Source: Allomuricauda sp. F6463D
Lineage (GTDB): Bacteria > Bacteroidota > Bacteroidia > Flavobacteriales > Flavobacteriaceae
Length of the DNA: 64,000 nucleotides
Direction of reading: 5' to 3'
Assembly: GCF_023015965.1 (NCBI RefSeq)
Contig: NZ_JALKAN010000002.1
Span: 372,001-436,000, forward strand
In this document: piece after piece, positions 18,281-26,917 of the stretch
Layout: each line of letters opens with the position of its first letter
Position numbering within the stretch: the first letter of the stretch is position 1
The notes under the pieces: generated by a model
What the model was told of the DNA's origin: nothing
The model's input: the letters and a program-made list of their open reading frames with translations, nothing else
Database searches by the model: none
Translations under genes and position numbers: made by a program

Positions 18281-18829
18281 ATGGCAGCCAAAACTGACAA
18301 CCACAATAACCTAACCGACTTCTTTAACGAGGAATATGGTTCGTTGCGTTCGTATGTGCAGTCCAAAATCAGGGATACATCGGAACGAGATGCCGAAGAC
18401 ATTGTACAGGATGTTGCCCTGAGGGTGTTCTCACGGCCCGATGACGCCATTCCCGTGACCAATGTTGGTGGATTTGTGTACAACGCCATCAGGAACAGGA
18501 TCATTGATATTATGAGAGGTAGAAAAGAAAGAAAGCTTCCAAGCGAAGATATTGACAGACAGTGGCGAGAATTTGCGGAATTCTTTTATGGTGATGCGGA
18601 CAATAAATATTCGCCAAAGATGGAAATCGCACTAAAAAAGGCTATCCAAGATTTGAAGCCAGCGTACCGGGACATCATAATCGCAATAGATTTTGAAGGA
18701 TATAATTATAAAGAAATAGCAGAAAAAACAGGAATTCCTGCAGGCACCCTAATGTCCAGAAGACACCGTGCCATGTCGGAACTATCCAAAACCTTAGAGA
18801 ATGTAAAAGTGTTGAGTTATGAAACATAA
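18281..18829 (+). CDS. RNA polymerase ECF-type sigma factor
   Basis: A 182-aa sigma-70 family protein with region 2 (about residues 15-85; SERDAEDIVQDVALRVFSR then GFVYNAIRNRIID) and region 4 (about 115-170; YRDIIIAIDFEGYNYKEIAEKTGIPAGTLMSRRHRA, a helix-turn-helix for the -35 region). The size and two-domain layout are those of extracytoplasmic-function sigma factors. The next gene, overlapping by 11 bp or starting just after, encodes a small membrane protein and not a recognisable anti-sigma factor. The regulon is unknown. Confidence 0.9.
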   Translation: MAAKTDNHNNLTDFFNEEYGSLRSYVQSKIRDTSERDAEDIVQDVALRVFSRPDDAIPVTNVGGFVYNAIRNRIIDIMRGRKERKLPSEDIDRQWREFAEFFYGDADNKYSPKMEIALKKAIQDLKPAYRDIIIAIDFEGYNYKEIAEKTGIPAGTLMSRRHRAMSELSKTLENVKVLSYET

Positions 18830-19253
18830 AATGGAATACGAAAAAACAGTAAAAAGAAATGTGGAAAGTATGGTGAAAAAGGTGGTTAAAGTCATCGCCA
18901 TGATCATATTGGGAGGCCTGCTCTTACTATTGGCAAATTATGTATTGATGCGCTTATGGAACTGGCTAATGCCCGATCTTTTTGGAGTGAGCACAATTAC
19001 CTACTGGCAAGCACTTGGTATTTTCATCTTAGCTAAGCTATTGTTCGGCTTTGGTGGAGGTGGCGGAAAAAATAAGAGCGGTTCCAGTCACAAAAAGAAG
19101 ATTAAATCGTCCAATAAGTGTACGCAGTGGAGAAGAGGTTTTGACGAATGGCAGCATTACGACCAATTTTGGAAAGAAGAAGGTGAAGCGGCATTTAAAT
19201 CATATGTAGAAAACATCAAAAACGAAAATCATGATACATCGAAAAAAGAATAG
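18819..19253 (+). CDS. Membrane protein co-encoded with the sigma factor
   Basis: No family recognised. The 144-aa product has a basic N terminus, one or two hydrophobic helices (about residues 21-46 and 62-78), a glycine-rich hinge (GFGGGGGKN), then a basic linker. It ends in a soluble C-terminal segment with aromatic and acidic residues (WRRGFDEWQHYDQFWKEEG). ATG 18819 overlaps the sigma gene by 11 bp; a second ATG at 18831 would avoid the overlap. Translational coupling with the sigma factor suggests a regulatory or envelope-sensing partner, but it lacks the zinc motif of ZAS anti-sigma factors. Confidence 0.75.
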   Translation: MKHKMEYEKTVKRNVESMVKKVVKVIAMIILGGLLLLLANYVLMRLWNWLMPDLFGVSTITYWQALGIFILAKLLFGFGGGGGKNKSGSSHKKKIKSSNKCTQWRRGFDEWQHYDQFWKEEGEAAFKSYVENIKNENHDTSKKE

Positions 19254-19431
19254 TCCAAGAAAAAAGTATTTACTTCAGTTCAGTCCCTTTTTTTGGCGGT
19301 TGGGACATAATAGGACGGATATGAACAACAAAAATTCAGAGATTCGAGCCTTATTCATTGATGGAAGAGAATCCAGTTAAACCGAAAAATCTATTCCAGG
19401 TTAAATAATTGTAAAACGTTAGAAACTTTTT

Positions 19432-19461
19432 TTGTTTTTAAAGTTTCCATGCCTACATTTG
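19432..19461 (+). promoter_or_regulatory. Promoter of the tetR-tolC-RND operon (TTG-N19-TACATTTG)
   Basis: TTG at 19432-19434 and TACATTTG at 19454-19461 fit the Bacteroidota consensus in sequence and spacing. The box ends 9 bases before the ATG at 19471, which excludes the longer frame that opens at 19432. Confidence 0.6.
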
Positions 19462-19470
19462 TCGCCAATT

Positions 19471-20076
19471 ATGAGAGAAAAGATAATAGAGAAGGCAACA
19501 GAAATGTTCTTAAATCTTGGTTTTAAGAGCGTTACCATGGACGATTTGGCCAGTGAGATGGGTATATCCAAAAAAACGATTTACTCCCATTTTAAGAACA
19601 AATCGGATTTAGTGGAGCAAACGGCAATGACGATGTCCAATTTTATCACCTGCGGAATAGACAACATTGTTGCTTCACAAAAAAACCCCATCGAGGAACT
19701 TTATGAGATCAAAAAATTTATAATGATCCATTTAAAAGATGAAAGATCATCCCCATTGTACCAATTACAGAAATACTACCCCAAAATTTACACCTCCCTT
19801 AAAGAAGTACAATTTGAGTGCACTCACCGGTGTGTAACCAAAAATGTAATAAGAGGAATGGATACGGGTATCTATAGGGACAACTTGAACGTGGAATTTG
19901 TTTCCAGAATATACTTTTCGGGAATCACCAGCATTAAGGACAACACGATGTTTCCAACACAAATCTTTAGTAAAACAGAATTACTGGATCATTATCTAGA
20001 ATACCATCTAAGAGGCATAATAACTCCAGAAGGAAGAAAAATACTCAACTCAATCATCAATTCAAATCAAGAATAA
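19471..20076 (+). CDS. TetR/AcrR family transcriptional regulator
   Basis: A 201-aa regulator from the ATG at 19471. The N-terminal TetR helix-turn-helix covers about residues 1-48 (AFE-like entry, SVTMDDLASEMGISKKTIYSHFKNK). The C-terminal ligand-binding half is helical and variable. An upstream extension to 19432 is rejected because it would start inside the promoter. The gene abuts the TolC gene with no gap (stop 20076, next ATG 20077) and leads an efflux operon. It most likely represses that operon, including itself, and is released by a pump substrate; that is inference from the family and position. Confidence 0.92.
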   Translation: MREKIIEKATEMFLNLGFKSVTMDDLASEMGISKKTIYSHFKNKSDLVEQTAMTMSNFITCGIDNIVASQKNPIEELYEIKKFIMIHLKDERSSPLYQLQKYYPKIYTSLKEVQFECTHRCVTKNVIRGMDTGIYRDNLNVEFVSRIYFSGITSIKDNTMFPTQIFSKTELLDHYLEYHLRGIITPEGRKILNSIINSNQE

Positions 20077-21408
20077 ATGCGACGATTATCACTTATTTTT
20101 ATACTATTTCTACCATGGATCGTCTCTTCCCAAGACACCATTCCCAGTTTTAGCTTGGATAAAGCCATTGCCTATGCACTGGAACATAATTACAGTTCAA
20201 TAAATGCATCACGGGATATTGAAGATGCCGAAAAACAAAAATGGGAGACCATTGCAACAGGCTTACCCCAAATTTCTGGAGCTGTCAGTTATCAAAATCA
20301 ATTAAAACAACCTGTATCGCAAATTCCCGCTGAATTTTTTGGTGGAGCACCAGGGACTTACGAAGAGGTTATTTTTAGTCAGTCCCAATCCATGTCCGCA
20401 TCCGCAACACTAACTCAGAAAATCTTTGACGGCTCATATATTGTAGGAGTCCAGGCCACAAAAACATTTTTGGAGTACAGTCGAAACAACAAAGAAAAAA
20501 CCGGGTTGGTCGTTCGTAAATCCGTTGTGGAAGCCTATGGCAATGTTCTTTTGGCCCGGGAAAGTGTATTGATATCAGAAAGAAACAAGGCCACTTTGGA
20601 AGAGAACTTGTATGAAGCAAAACATATCTATGAAAATGGATTGGGTGACGAAGAAAGTGTAGATCAACTCCAGATAACACTTTCAACGGTGGATAACCAG
20701 CTTAAGAATGCGCGCCGAATGGAAAAAATCACGTTACAGATGTTAAATTTGGTGTTAGGCCTTCCCATCGAAACTCCAACTATATTATCCGAGAATTTAG
20801 ATGACCTTACCCAAGCAAAAATAGATATTGGTCTATTGGATCAAGACTTTAACATTGATAACAATGTAGACTATAAAATGGCAATCAACCTGAATGAACA
20901 ACGATTTTTGGAGTTGAAATTGGCTAAAAGTCGAGCGTTGCCAACTTTGAATGCATTTATTAATTACGGAGGTAATTCATTTAGTAACAACTTTAATTTT
21001 TTGAACAGCGGACAACAATGGTTTGGCTCCTCTATTTTAGGCGTTGACCTGAACATTCCCATTTTTAGTTCTTTGGGAAGAAGTGCAAGTACCCAACGAG
21101 CCAAAATTGCCCTGGAAAAAGCCAAAACCCAGTTTACGGAGGTACAAGCACAAATTCGATTACAATTGGAAAGTGCTAAGAGCGATTACATACTGGCTAT
21201 TGAACAATACGGCACCTCCAAAGACAATCTAGCGCTGGCAGAGCGCATTGAAAAAAAGAATCAAATTAAATATTCCGAAGGTTTGGCCACAAGTTTTGAA
21301 TTGAGACAGGCACAGACCCAATTATATACCAGTCAACAAGAGTATTTGCAGTCCATGGTCGCCGTAATCAACAAGAAAACGGAACTGGAAAATATTTTAA
21401 ATCAATAA
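20077..21408 (+). CDS. TolC family outer-membrane efflux protein
   Basis: Outer-membrane channel subunit of a tripartite pump, 443 aa. A signal peptide covers about residues 1-18 (cleavage near VSSQ). Two repeats of the outer-membrane-efflux domain follow, with long coiled coils. Family signs include the start of the mature part (SLDKAIAYALEHN) and the repeat-like GLATSFELRQAQTQLYTSQQEYL near the C terminus. It begins right after the TetR stop and is followed 18 bases later by the adaptor. Confidence 0.92.
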   Translation: MRRLSLIFILFLPWIVSSQDTIPSFSLDKAIAYALEHNYSSINASRDIEDAEKQKWETIATGLPQISGAVSYQNQLKQPVSQIPAEFFGGAPGTYEEVIFSQSQSMSASATLTQKIFDGSYIVGVQATKTFLEYSRNNKEKTGLVVRKSVVEAYGNVLLARESVLISERNKATLEENLYEAKHIYENGLGDEESVDQLQITLSTVDNQLKNARRMEKITLQMLNLVLGLPIETPTILSENLDDLTQAKIDIGLLDQDFNIDNNVDYKMAINLNEQRFLELKLAKSRALPTLNAFINYGGNSFSNNFNFLNSGQQWFGSSILGVDLNIPIFSSLGRSASTQRAKIALEKAKTQFTEVQAQIRLQLESAKSDYILAIEQYGTSKDNLALAERIEKKNQIKYSEGLATSFELRQAQTQLYTSQQEYLQSMVAVINKKTELENILNQ

Positions 21409-21426
21409 AAAGAAAACCATTTCATC

Positions 21427-22599
21427 ATGAAAAAAACAATATATATAACACTAACAGCAGCAATATTGGCTTCATGTGGCGGCAGTGACAACAATTCTTT
21501 GGATAAAGTAATTGCCAGCAAAGATGTTGAAACCATTCGAGCAAAGCATACTGAAATTTCCCATGAGCACAAAGCATTGGAAAAGCAACTGAAATCTTTG
21601 GATTCCGTTATTGCCCTATTGGACGGTTCGGCCAATCTGCCTTTGGTGACAACAATACAGGTACAACCACAAAAGTTTGATCATTATCTGGAACTTCAAG
21701 GAGATGTAATGACGAAACAGAACGTATTGATATATCCAGAAATGTCGGGAACCTTGAACAAAGTATACGTTGAAAAAGGACAAAAAGTATCCAAAGGCCA
21801 ATTATTGGCCACAATAGATGATGGTGGTCTCTCTAGTCAGCTCGCACAACTCAAGACACAAACAGAATTGAGCAAGACAACCTTTGAACGCCAAAAAAGG
21901 CTATGGGAACAGAACATTGGCTCCGAAATACAATACCTACAGGCAAAAACCAATTTTGAAGCACAAGAAAATGCAGTAAAACAATTGGAAAGTCAAGTAG
22001 CCAAATCAAGTATTCGTGCACCATTTACAGGAATTATAGACAATGTCATCAAAGACGAAGGAACCGTTGTTGGTCCTGGGGCAGGTTCTGAAGTTTTCCG
22101 GATTGTAAACCTTTCAAATATGTACATTGAAGTGGATGTCCCCGAAAGCCACCTGCCCAATGTTACCTCTGGTAAAGATGTAAAGGTCTACTTCCCTGTT
22201 CTGGGTGATAGCGTTTCTACCAAAATAAGACAGACAGGCAATTTTATAAACCCCAGCAACAGATCATTCACCGCAGAAATTCCGGTTCCGAGCCACGATG
22301 GTAAAATAAAACCGAATCTTACTGCCCGTGTATTGATCAACGACTACACCAGTGACAACGCCATTTTAATTCCACAGAGTATTTTATCGGAAAATGCAGA
22401 CGGAGAGCAGTACGTGTTTTTGGTTGAGGCGGATTCCATACAAAACGACCCAGTGGCCAAAAAAGTGGTTATAAAAACTGGAAAAACGCAAGGTGATTAT
22501 GTCGAGGTGCTTTCCGGTATCAATGATGGTGATGCCATTATAGATGAGGGTGCGAGAAGCGTAAAAGAAAATCAAAAAGTCAAGATAAAAAATAATTAG
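21427..22599 (+). CDS. Efflux RND periplasmic adaptor lipoprotein
   Basis: Membrane-fusion protein of 390 aa. The signal peptide has a lipobox at Cys17 (AILASC). After a short coiled coil (about residues 35-65), the first lipoyl half is KGQKVSKGQLLATIDD, then a helical hairpin, then the second lipoyl half (IRAPFTGIIDNVI). The beta barrel and membrane-proximal domains follow (IPQSILSENADGEQYVFLVE). It links the RND permease to the TolC protein encoded on either side. The extra N-terminal coiled coil is seen in several Bacteroidota adaptors. Confidence 0.92.
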   Translation: MKKTIYITLTAAILASCGGSDNNSLDKVIASKDVETIRAKHTEISHEHKALEKQLKSLDSVIALLDGSANLPLVTTIQVQPQKFDHYLELQGDVMTKQNVLIYPEMSGTLNKVYVEKGQKVSKGQLLATIDDGGLSSQLAQLKTQTELSKTTFERQKRLWEQNIGSEIQYLQAKTNFEAQENAVKQLESQVAKSSIRAPFTGIIDNVIKDEGTVVGPGAGSEVFRIVNLSNMYIEVDVPESHLPNVTSGKDVKVYFPVLGDSVSTKIRQTGNFINPSNRSFTAEIPVPSHDGKIKPNLTARVLINDYTSDNAILIPQSILSENADGEQYVFLVEADSIQNDPVAKKVVIKTGKTQGDYVEVLSGINDGDAIIDEGARSVKENQKVKIKNN

Positions 22600-22621
22600 A
22601 CAGCCAAAGCAACTACAAGTT

Positions 22622-25600
22622 ATGAACAAGCAAAAGAAAAGTGTAGACAAGGAGTTTCGGCTGTCCTCATGGGCCATTGACAACCAAACCACAATGTATG
22701 TGTTAATTTTGGTTATTCTGATCCTCGGTGGCATGGCCTATTTTAGCATGCCAAGGGAAAGCTTCCCCGAGGTAAAGGAAACCAAAATCTACATTAGTTC
22801 CATTTATCCTGGAAATACGGCAGAGGATATAGAAAAGTTGATTACCGACCCCTTGGAGGATGAACTTAAGACAGTGAGCAACCTCGTGGAGATCACTTCA
22901 ACATCGCAGGAAGATTATTCCATGATCATTGCTGAGTTTGATGAGAATATTTCCGTTGCATCGGCCTTGCAGAAAGTAAAGGACGAAGTAGATTCCAAAA
23001 CTGCAGGCGAAGACTGGCCCACCTTTAACGGTGCCAAAGTGGAACCGAACGTTTTCGATTTGAGCCTCTCGGAAGAAATGCCCATTCTGAACATCAATAT
23101 TTCCGGAGATTATCCAATTGAAAAACTAAAAGAATATGGAGAATATCTGGAAGATGAAATAGAGGGTCTTTCAGAAATCAAACAAGTAGATATCCGAGGT
23201 GCCCAAGAGAAAGAAGTAGAAGTAGCGGTTGATATTTACAAGATGATGGCCGCCAAAGTCAGTTTTAACGACATAATCGGTAGTATAAACAATGAAAACC
23301 TCACCACATCTGCTGGAAACCTAGTCGCCAGTGGGCAGCGTAGGACCATAAGGATAGTCGGGGAAATAGGTAAGCCAAAAGAACTTGAAAACTTTGTGGT
23401 AAAATCAGAAAATGGCAGTCCCATTTACCTTAAGGATATCGCTCAGGTATCTTTTAAAGAAGAGGACAGAACCACATATGCTCGAGAATTTGGTAATCCT
23501 GTGGTGATGCTGGATGTTAAAAAACGTTCAGGAAAAAACATGGTGGCCGCCGTAGACCAGATAAAAGTAATCGTGGAAGATGCTATCGAAAATGAGTTCC
23601 CACAAGATCTTAAAATCACGATTGCCAACGACCAATCATCCAAAACCATTGGTCAAGTGGACGATTTGGTGAACAATATCATCTTCGGTATCATACTGGT
23701 AGTAACTGTATTAATGTTCTTTTTAGGCTTTAAAAACGCACTGTTCGTTGGTTTTGCCATTCCCATGTCCATGTTTATGTCGCTCATGATTCTGAACGCG
23801 ATAGGATACACCATGAACACCATGATACTCTTTGGATTGATTATGGGTCTAGGAATGTTGGTGGACAACGGTATTGTGGTTGTAGAGAACATTTATCGCC
23901 TAATGGATGAGGAAAAAATGTCAAGAATCGAAGCCGCCAAAAAAGGTATTGGTGAAATCGCATTTCCTATTATTATCTCTACCCTTACCACGGTAGCAGC
24001 GTTTGTACCATTGGGCCTATGGCCGGGCATCATGGGGCAGTTTATGAAATATTTCCCTATTACACTTTCGGTGGTATTGGGATCCTCCCTATTTGTGGCC
24101 ATCTTTTTCAACTCGGTTTTGGTCTCACGATACATGACCACCGAAGACAAGGAAATGCCTATAAAACAGATTATTCGTATCACTTCCATTATCTCGGGAA
24201 TTGGAATTCTCATAGTTATTTTTGGGGGCGATTATAGGGCTTTGGGAACTTTAATGGTGGTAACAGCGATCCTATTGTGGATATATCGCTTGTTCCTTAG
24301 GGACTGGGCCGGTATTTTTCAAAACAGAATTTTGCCGACTTGGGAAAGGATGTACGAAAAGACATTACGGTATGCTTTGGCCGGACGAAAACCGATTTTT
24401 ATCGCCATCACCACATTTGTACTTCTTTTAGTAGCATTTATAGGATTTGGTATTTCCGTGGGAAGCCAAAGAACCAAAGTGGAGTTTTTCCCGGACAATA
24501 AACCCAATCAGATTATTGTATATATCGAATATCCGGAGGGAACCGATATTGAAAAAACCAACAAAATTACAAAGGACATTGAGAAAAGGGTCTACGATAT
24601 CATCAATTCCGAAGCATATATACGTGGTGATTACAATTTTATGACAGAAAGTGCTGTATCCCAAGTAGGTGAAGGCGCTGGAAATCCTCAAACGGATGGT
24701 GGCTCTAGTGCCGAAATGCCAAACAGGGGCAAAATTACCGCTACACTTCGTGAATTTAAATATCGAGAGGGCGCGGATAGTGAAGAACTTCTGAAAAAAG
24801 TGCAAGAAGCTCTTAAAGATATCTACCCTGGTGTTGCTATTTCAGTAGAAAAAGATGCGATTGGCCCCCCTGTTGGATACCCGATCAACATAGAATTGGA
24901 AGGGGAAGATTACACCGAATTGATCGCTACTGCTGAAAGGATGCGGAACTTTATCAATTCGCGTAACATTCCGGGGATTGATGAGCTTAAAATAGACGTG
25001 AACAAATCGAAGCCTTCTCTCTTAGTTCAGGTAGACCGTAAAAAGGCTGGAGAATTGGGAGTGGCCACGGGTCAAGTTGGCCAACAACTACGTAGTTCAA
25101 TATTTGGATCTAAAGCAGGTATTTATAAAGAAGGTGGAGAAGATTATGATATTTATGTGAGGTTCAATGAAAAGGACAGGTACAATACAAGTGCATTGTT
25201 CAACCAACGTATTACGTTTAGAGACCCTTCGAGCGGGCAAATCAAGGAAGTTCCCATTTCTGCCGTTGCCAAGCAAACAAATAGCACAGGCTTTAGTGCC
25301 ATTAAGCACCGAGATGTAAAACGCGTGGTTACAGCATACTCAGCTTTGGCATCGGGCTATACAGATGCCGGGGCCATTGTAGGAAAGATTCAAGAAGAAA
25401 TGAATGATTTTGAAGGTCTTCCAGAAAATATCAAAATAGATTATACCGGTCAGATTGAAGAGCAAAACAAGCAAATGGCATTTTTAATGGGCGCTTTTTT
25501 TACTGGACTTGGCCTTATCTTTTTTATTCTGATTTTCCAATTTAATTCCATCAGCAAACCTGGAATTATAATGCTTGCCATATTCTTGAGTTTGATTGGG

Positions 25601-26134
25601 GTTTTTGGGGGAATTGTTGCCACAGGTAGCGCCTTTGTGATCATGATGACGATGATGGGGATTATATCCTTGGCAGGAATCGTGGTCAACAACGGTGTGG
25701 TGCTCTTGGACTATACCCAACTTTTGATAGATAGAAAGAAAGTAAACCTCAACTTGGACGAAGATGCGTTGTTGGAACCAGATGACTTTTTGGAAGCCGT
25801 GGTAAAAGGTGGTAAGGCCAGATTACGACCAGTACTGCTCACCGCAATCACCACAATTTTAGGTTTGATTCCTTTGGCAACAGGTTTCAATATTAACTTT
25901 TTCACTTTGATGAGCGAGTTTAACCCGAACATCTATTTTGGCGGTGACAACGTTGTATTCTGGGGACCGTTGGCATGGACTGTAATTTATGGATTATTGG
26001 TAGCTACTTTTTTAACCTTGGTGGTTGTTCCGATATTATTCTCCTTAGTTTATAAACTCAAACTAAAAATTAGAAAAAGAAAATTAAAACGAGAAGAGCA
26101 AAAACAAGAACAAATCAAATCCGCCACGGCATAG
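22622..26134 (+). CDS. Efflux RND transporter permease (HAE-like)
   Basis: Proton-driven inner-membrane pump of 1170 aa, longer than AcrB (about 1050). The N-terminal helix is followed by the first periplasmic loop (PGNTAEDIEKLITDPLEDEL), and the TM4 motif LGMLVDNGIVVVENIYR carries the proton-relay Asp. Residues about 517-562 form two additional hydrophobic segments (ITSIISGIGILIVIFGG, then GTLMVVTAILLWIYRLF) between the usual TM6 and TM7, so the protein may have 14 rather than 12 helices. The substrate is unknown (drugs, bile-type compounds or lipids are possible). It is the last gene of the tetR operon, closed by a strong terminator. Confidence 0.92.
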   Translation: MNKQKKSVDKEFRLSSWAIDNQTTMYVLILVILILGGMAYFSMPRESFPEVKETKIYISSIYPGNTAEDIEKLITDPLEDELKTVSNLVEITSTSQEDYSMIIAEFDENISVASALQKVKDEVDSKTAGEDWPTFNGAKVEPNVFDLSLSEEMPILNINISGDYPIEKLKEYGEYLEDEIEGLSEIKQVDIRGAQEKEVEVAVDIYKMMAAKVSFNDIIGSINNENLTTSAGNLVASGQRRTIRIVGEIGKPKELENFVVKSENGSPIYLKDIAQVSFKEEDRTTYAREFGNPVVMLDVKKRSGKNMVAAVDQIKVIVEDAIENEFPQDLKITIANDQSSKTIGQVDDLVNNIIFGIILVVTVLMFFLGFKNALFVGFAIPMSMFMSLMILNAIGYTMNTMILFGLIMGLGMLVDNGIVVVENIYRLMDEEKMSRIEAAKKGIGEIAFPIIISTLTTVAAFVPLGLWPGIMGQFMKYFPITLSVVLGSSLFVAIFFNSVLVSRYMTTEDKEMPIKQIIRITSIISGIGILIVIFGGDYRALGTLMVVTAILLWIYRLFLRDWAGIFQNRILPTWERMYEKTLRYALAGRKPIFIAITTFVLLLVAFIGFGISVGSQRTKVEFFPDNKPNQIIVYIEYPEGTDIEKTNKITKDIEKRVYDIINSEAYIRGDYNFMTESAVSQVGEGAGNPQTDGGSSAEMPNRGKITATLREFKYREGADSEELLKKVQEALKDIYPGVAISVEKDAIGPPVGYPINIELEGEDYTELIATAERMRNFINSRNIPGIDELKIDVNKSKPSLLVQVDRKKAGELGVATGQVGQQLRSSIFGSKAGIYKEGGEDYDIYVRFNEKDRYNTSALFNQRITFRDPSSGQIKEVPISAVAKQTNSTGFSAIKHRDVKRVVTAYSALASGYTDAGAIVGKIQEEMNDFEGLPENIKIDYTGQIEEQNKQMAFLMGAFFTGLGLIFFILIFQFNSISKPGIIMLAIFLSLIGVFGGIVATGSAFVIMMTMMGIISLAGIVVNNGVVLLDYTQLLIDRKKVNLNLDEDALLEPDDFLEAVVKGGKARLRPVLLTAITTILGLIPLATGFNINFFTLMSEFNPNIYFGGDNVVFWGPLAWTVIYGLLVATFLTLVVVPILFSLVYKLKLKIRKRKLKREEQKQEQIKSATA

Positions 26135-26158
26135 CTCGAACAAAAAAACTCTAACAAA

Positions 26159-26192
26159 AAAAGCCCCGATCAAAATGATCGGGGCTTTTTTT
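26159..26192 (+). terminator. Intrinsic terminator of the tetR-RND operon
   Basis: AAGCCCCGATC (26161-26171) pairs with GATCGGGGCTT (26177-26187), and a T run reaches 26192; the A-rich left flank could also serve the opposite strand. It lies 25 bases after the permease stop. Confidence 0.9.
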
Positions 26193-26213
26193 AATAACAT
26201 TAATTTTAATTTA

Positions 26214-26561
26214 TCAGTTTACCGTGACTGCATCGCCCTGGTTCCATTTTTTTACATGTACAATACGATTATCCGTAAAGTCCACTTCGCTCAATACTTC
26301 ATTTTCCCAAAAAAACCATTTACCGGTCTTTTCACCATTCAAATATTGACCCGTGGCAATTTTTTTTCCTTCTATATCGAACATCACCCAATCACCGTGT
26401 AATTTACCGTTCAGCATATAACCTGTTTGGGCAACTTCACCATTATCGTAAAAATAGGTTGCTTTCACTGTTTTACCGATTCTCTCAAAAGTCGGTTTTG
26501 TATCTTGAGCAGATATACCTACCGTAAACATCACCGCCAAAACTAATACTGCTTTTTTCAT
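26214..26561 (-). CDS. MORN-repeat-like exported protein (YwqK-like)
   Basis: A 115-aa protein starting at the ATG at 26561, which gives a proper signal peptide (MKKAVLVLAVMFTVGISAQ). A longer frame to 26609 only adds a non-signal extension. The mature part has three MORN-like units, each of the form G-x-M-x-G-K-x-x-G-x-W (GYMLNGKLHGDWVMF, GQYLNGEKTGKWFFW). Such repeats occur in YwqK-type antitoxin-like and envelope-associated proteins, and the function here is unknown. It converges with the RND operon terminator. Confidence 0.8.
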   Translation of the reverse strand: MKKAVLVLAVMFTVGISAQDTKPTFERIGKTVKATYFYDNGEVAQTGYMLNGKLHGDWVMFDIEGKKIATGQYLNGEKTGKWFFWENEVLSEVDFTDNRIVHVKKWNQGDAVTVN

Positions 26562-26890
26562 ACTATCTGGAATTTCTATCTTGTTAATATCTAAGTGATA
26601 ACAAATCAAAGTTACTTAAATTTTACGTTAACTATATATTTAACTAACGTTTTGTTTACATTAAATTTACATTCAAATCATATGTTCCTAATTTACAGTT
26701 TGTTAAATATATCTCAGGTGCTATTTTTACGGTGTTTATTTACCCTTTATCGAATAAAAATCAACAAAACACCTACTCCAATGTAAATTTAATGTTAACT
26801 GACAAGTGTTTCATTGTTCAATAAATCGCTATCAACAAGCACATCTGGCAGAAAATGCACATAACCACTATAAAATACCTACATTCCTAT
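26562..26890. other. AT-rich divergent intergenic region with TTTACA/TTAACA repeats
   Basis: No gene is seen. The region holds several copies of TTTACA and TTAAC-like words and a perfect 16-bp inverted repeat (26659-26674 and 26780-26795). It probably contains promoters for the MORN gene and aspS. Confidence 0.5.
26659..26795. repeat. Perfect 16-bp inverted repeat with TTTACA-N5-TTTACA arms
   Basis: ACATTAAATTTACATT (26659-26674) recurs as its exact reverse complement at 26780-26795, 105 bases apart. With flanking bases, the left arm reads TTTACA-TTAAA-TTTACA on the plus strand. The right arm reads TTAACA-TTAAA-TTTACA on the minus strand. Each arm is thus a direct repeat with 11-base period, suggesting two oppositely oriented activator sites. 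Confidence 0.5.
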
Positions 26891-26898
26891 TAAATTTG
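26891..26898 (+). promoter_or_regulatory. -7 element TAAATTTG for aspS
   Basis: Perfect TAnnTTTG, 19 bases before the aspS ATG at 26918. No clear -33 TTG. Confidence 0.45.
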
Positions 26899-26917
26899 CG
26901 CTCTCATAACAAACATC

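Noticed and set aside
19432..19470. N-terminal extension of the TetR regulator
   Set aside because: It would start at the -33 TTG and run through the -7 box of the promoter, and the extension does not resemble TetR N termini.
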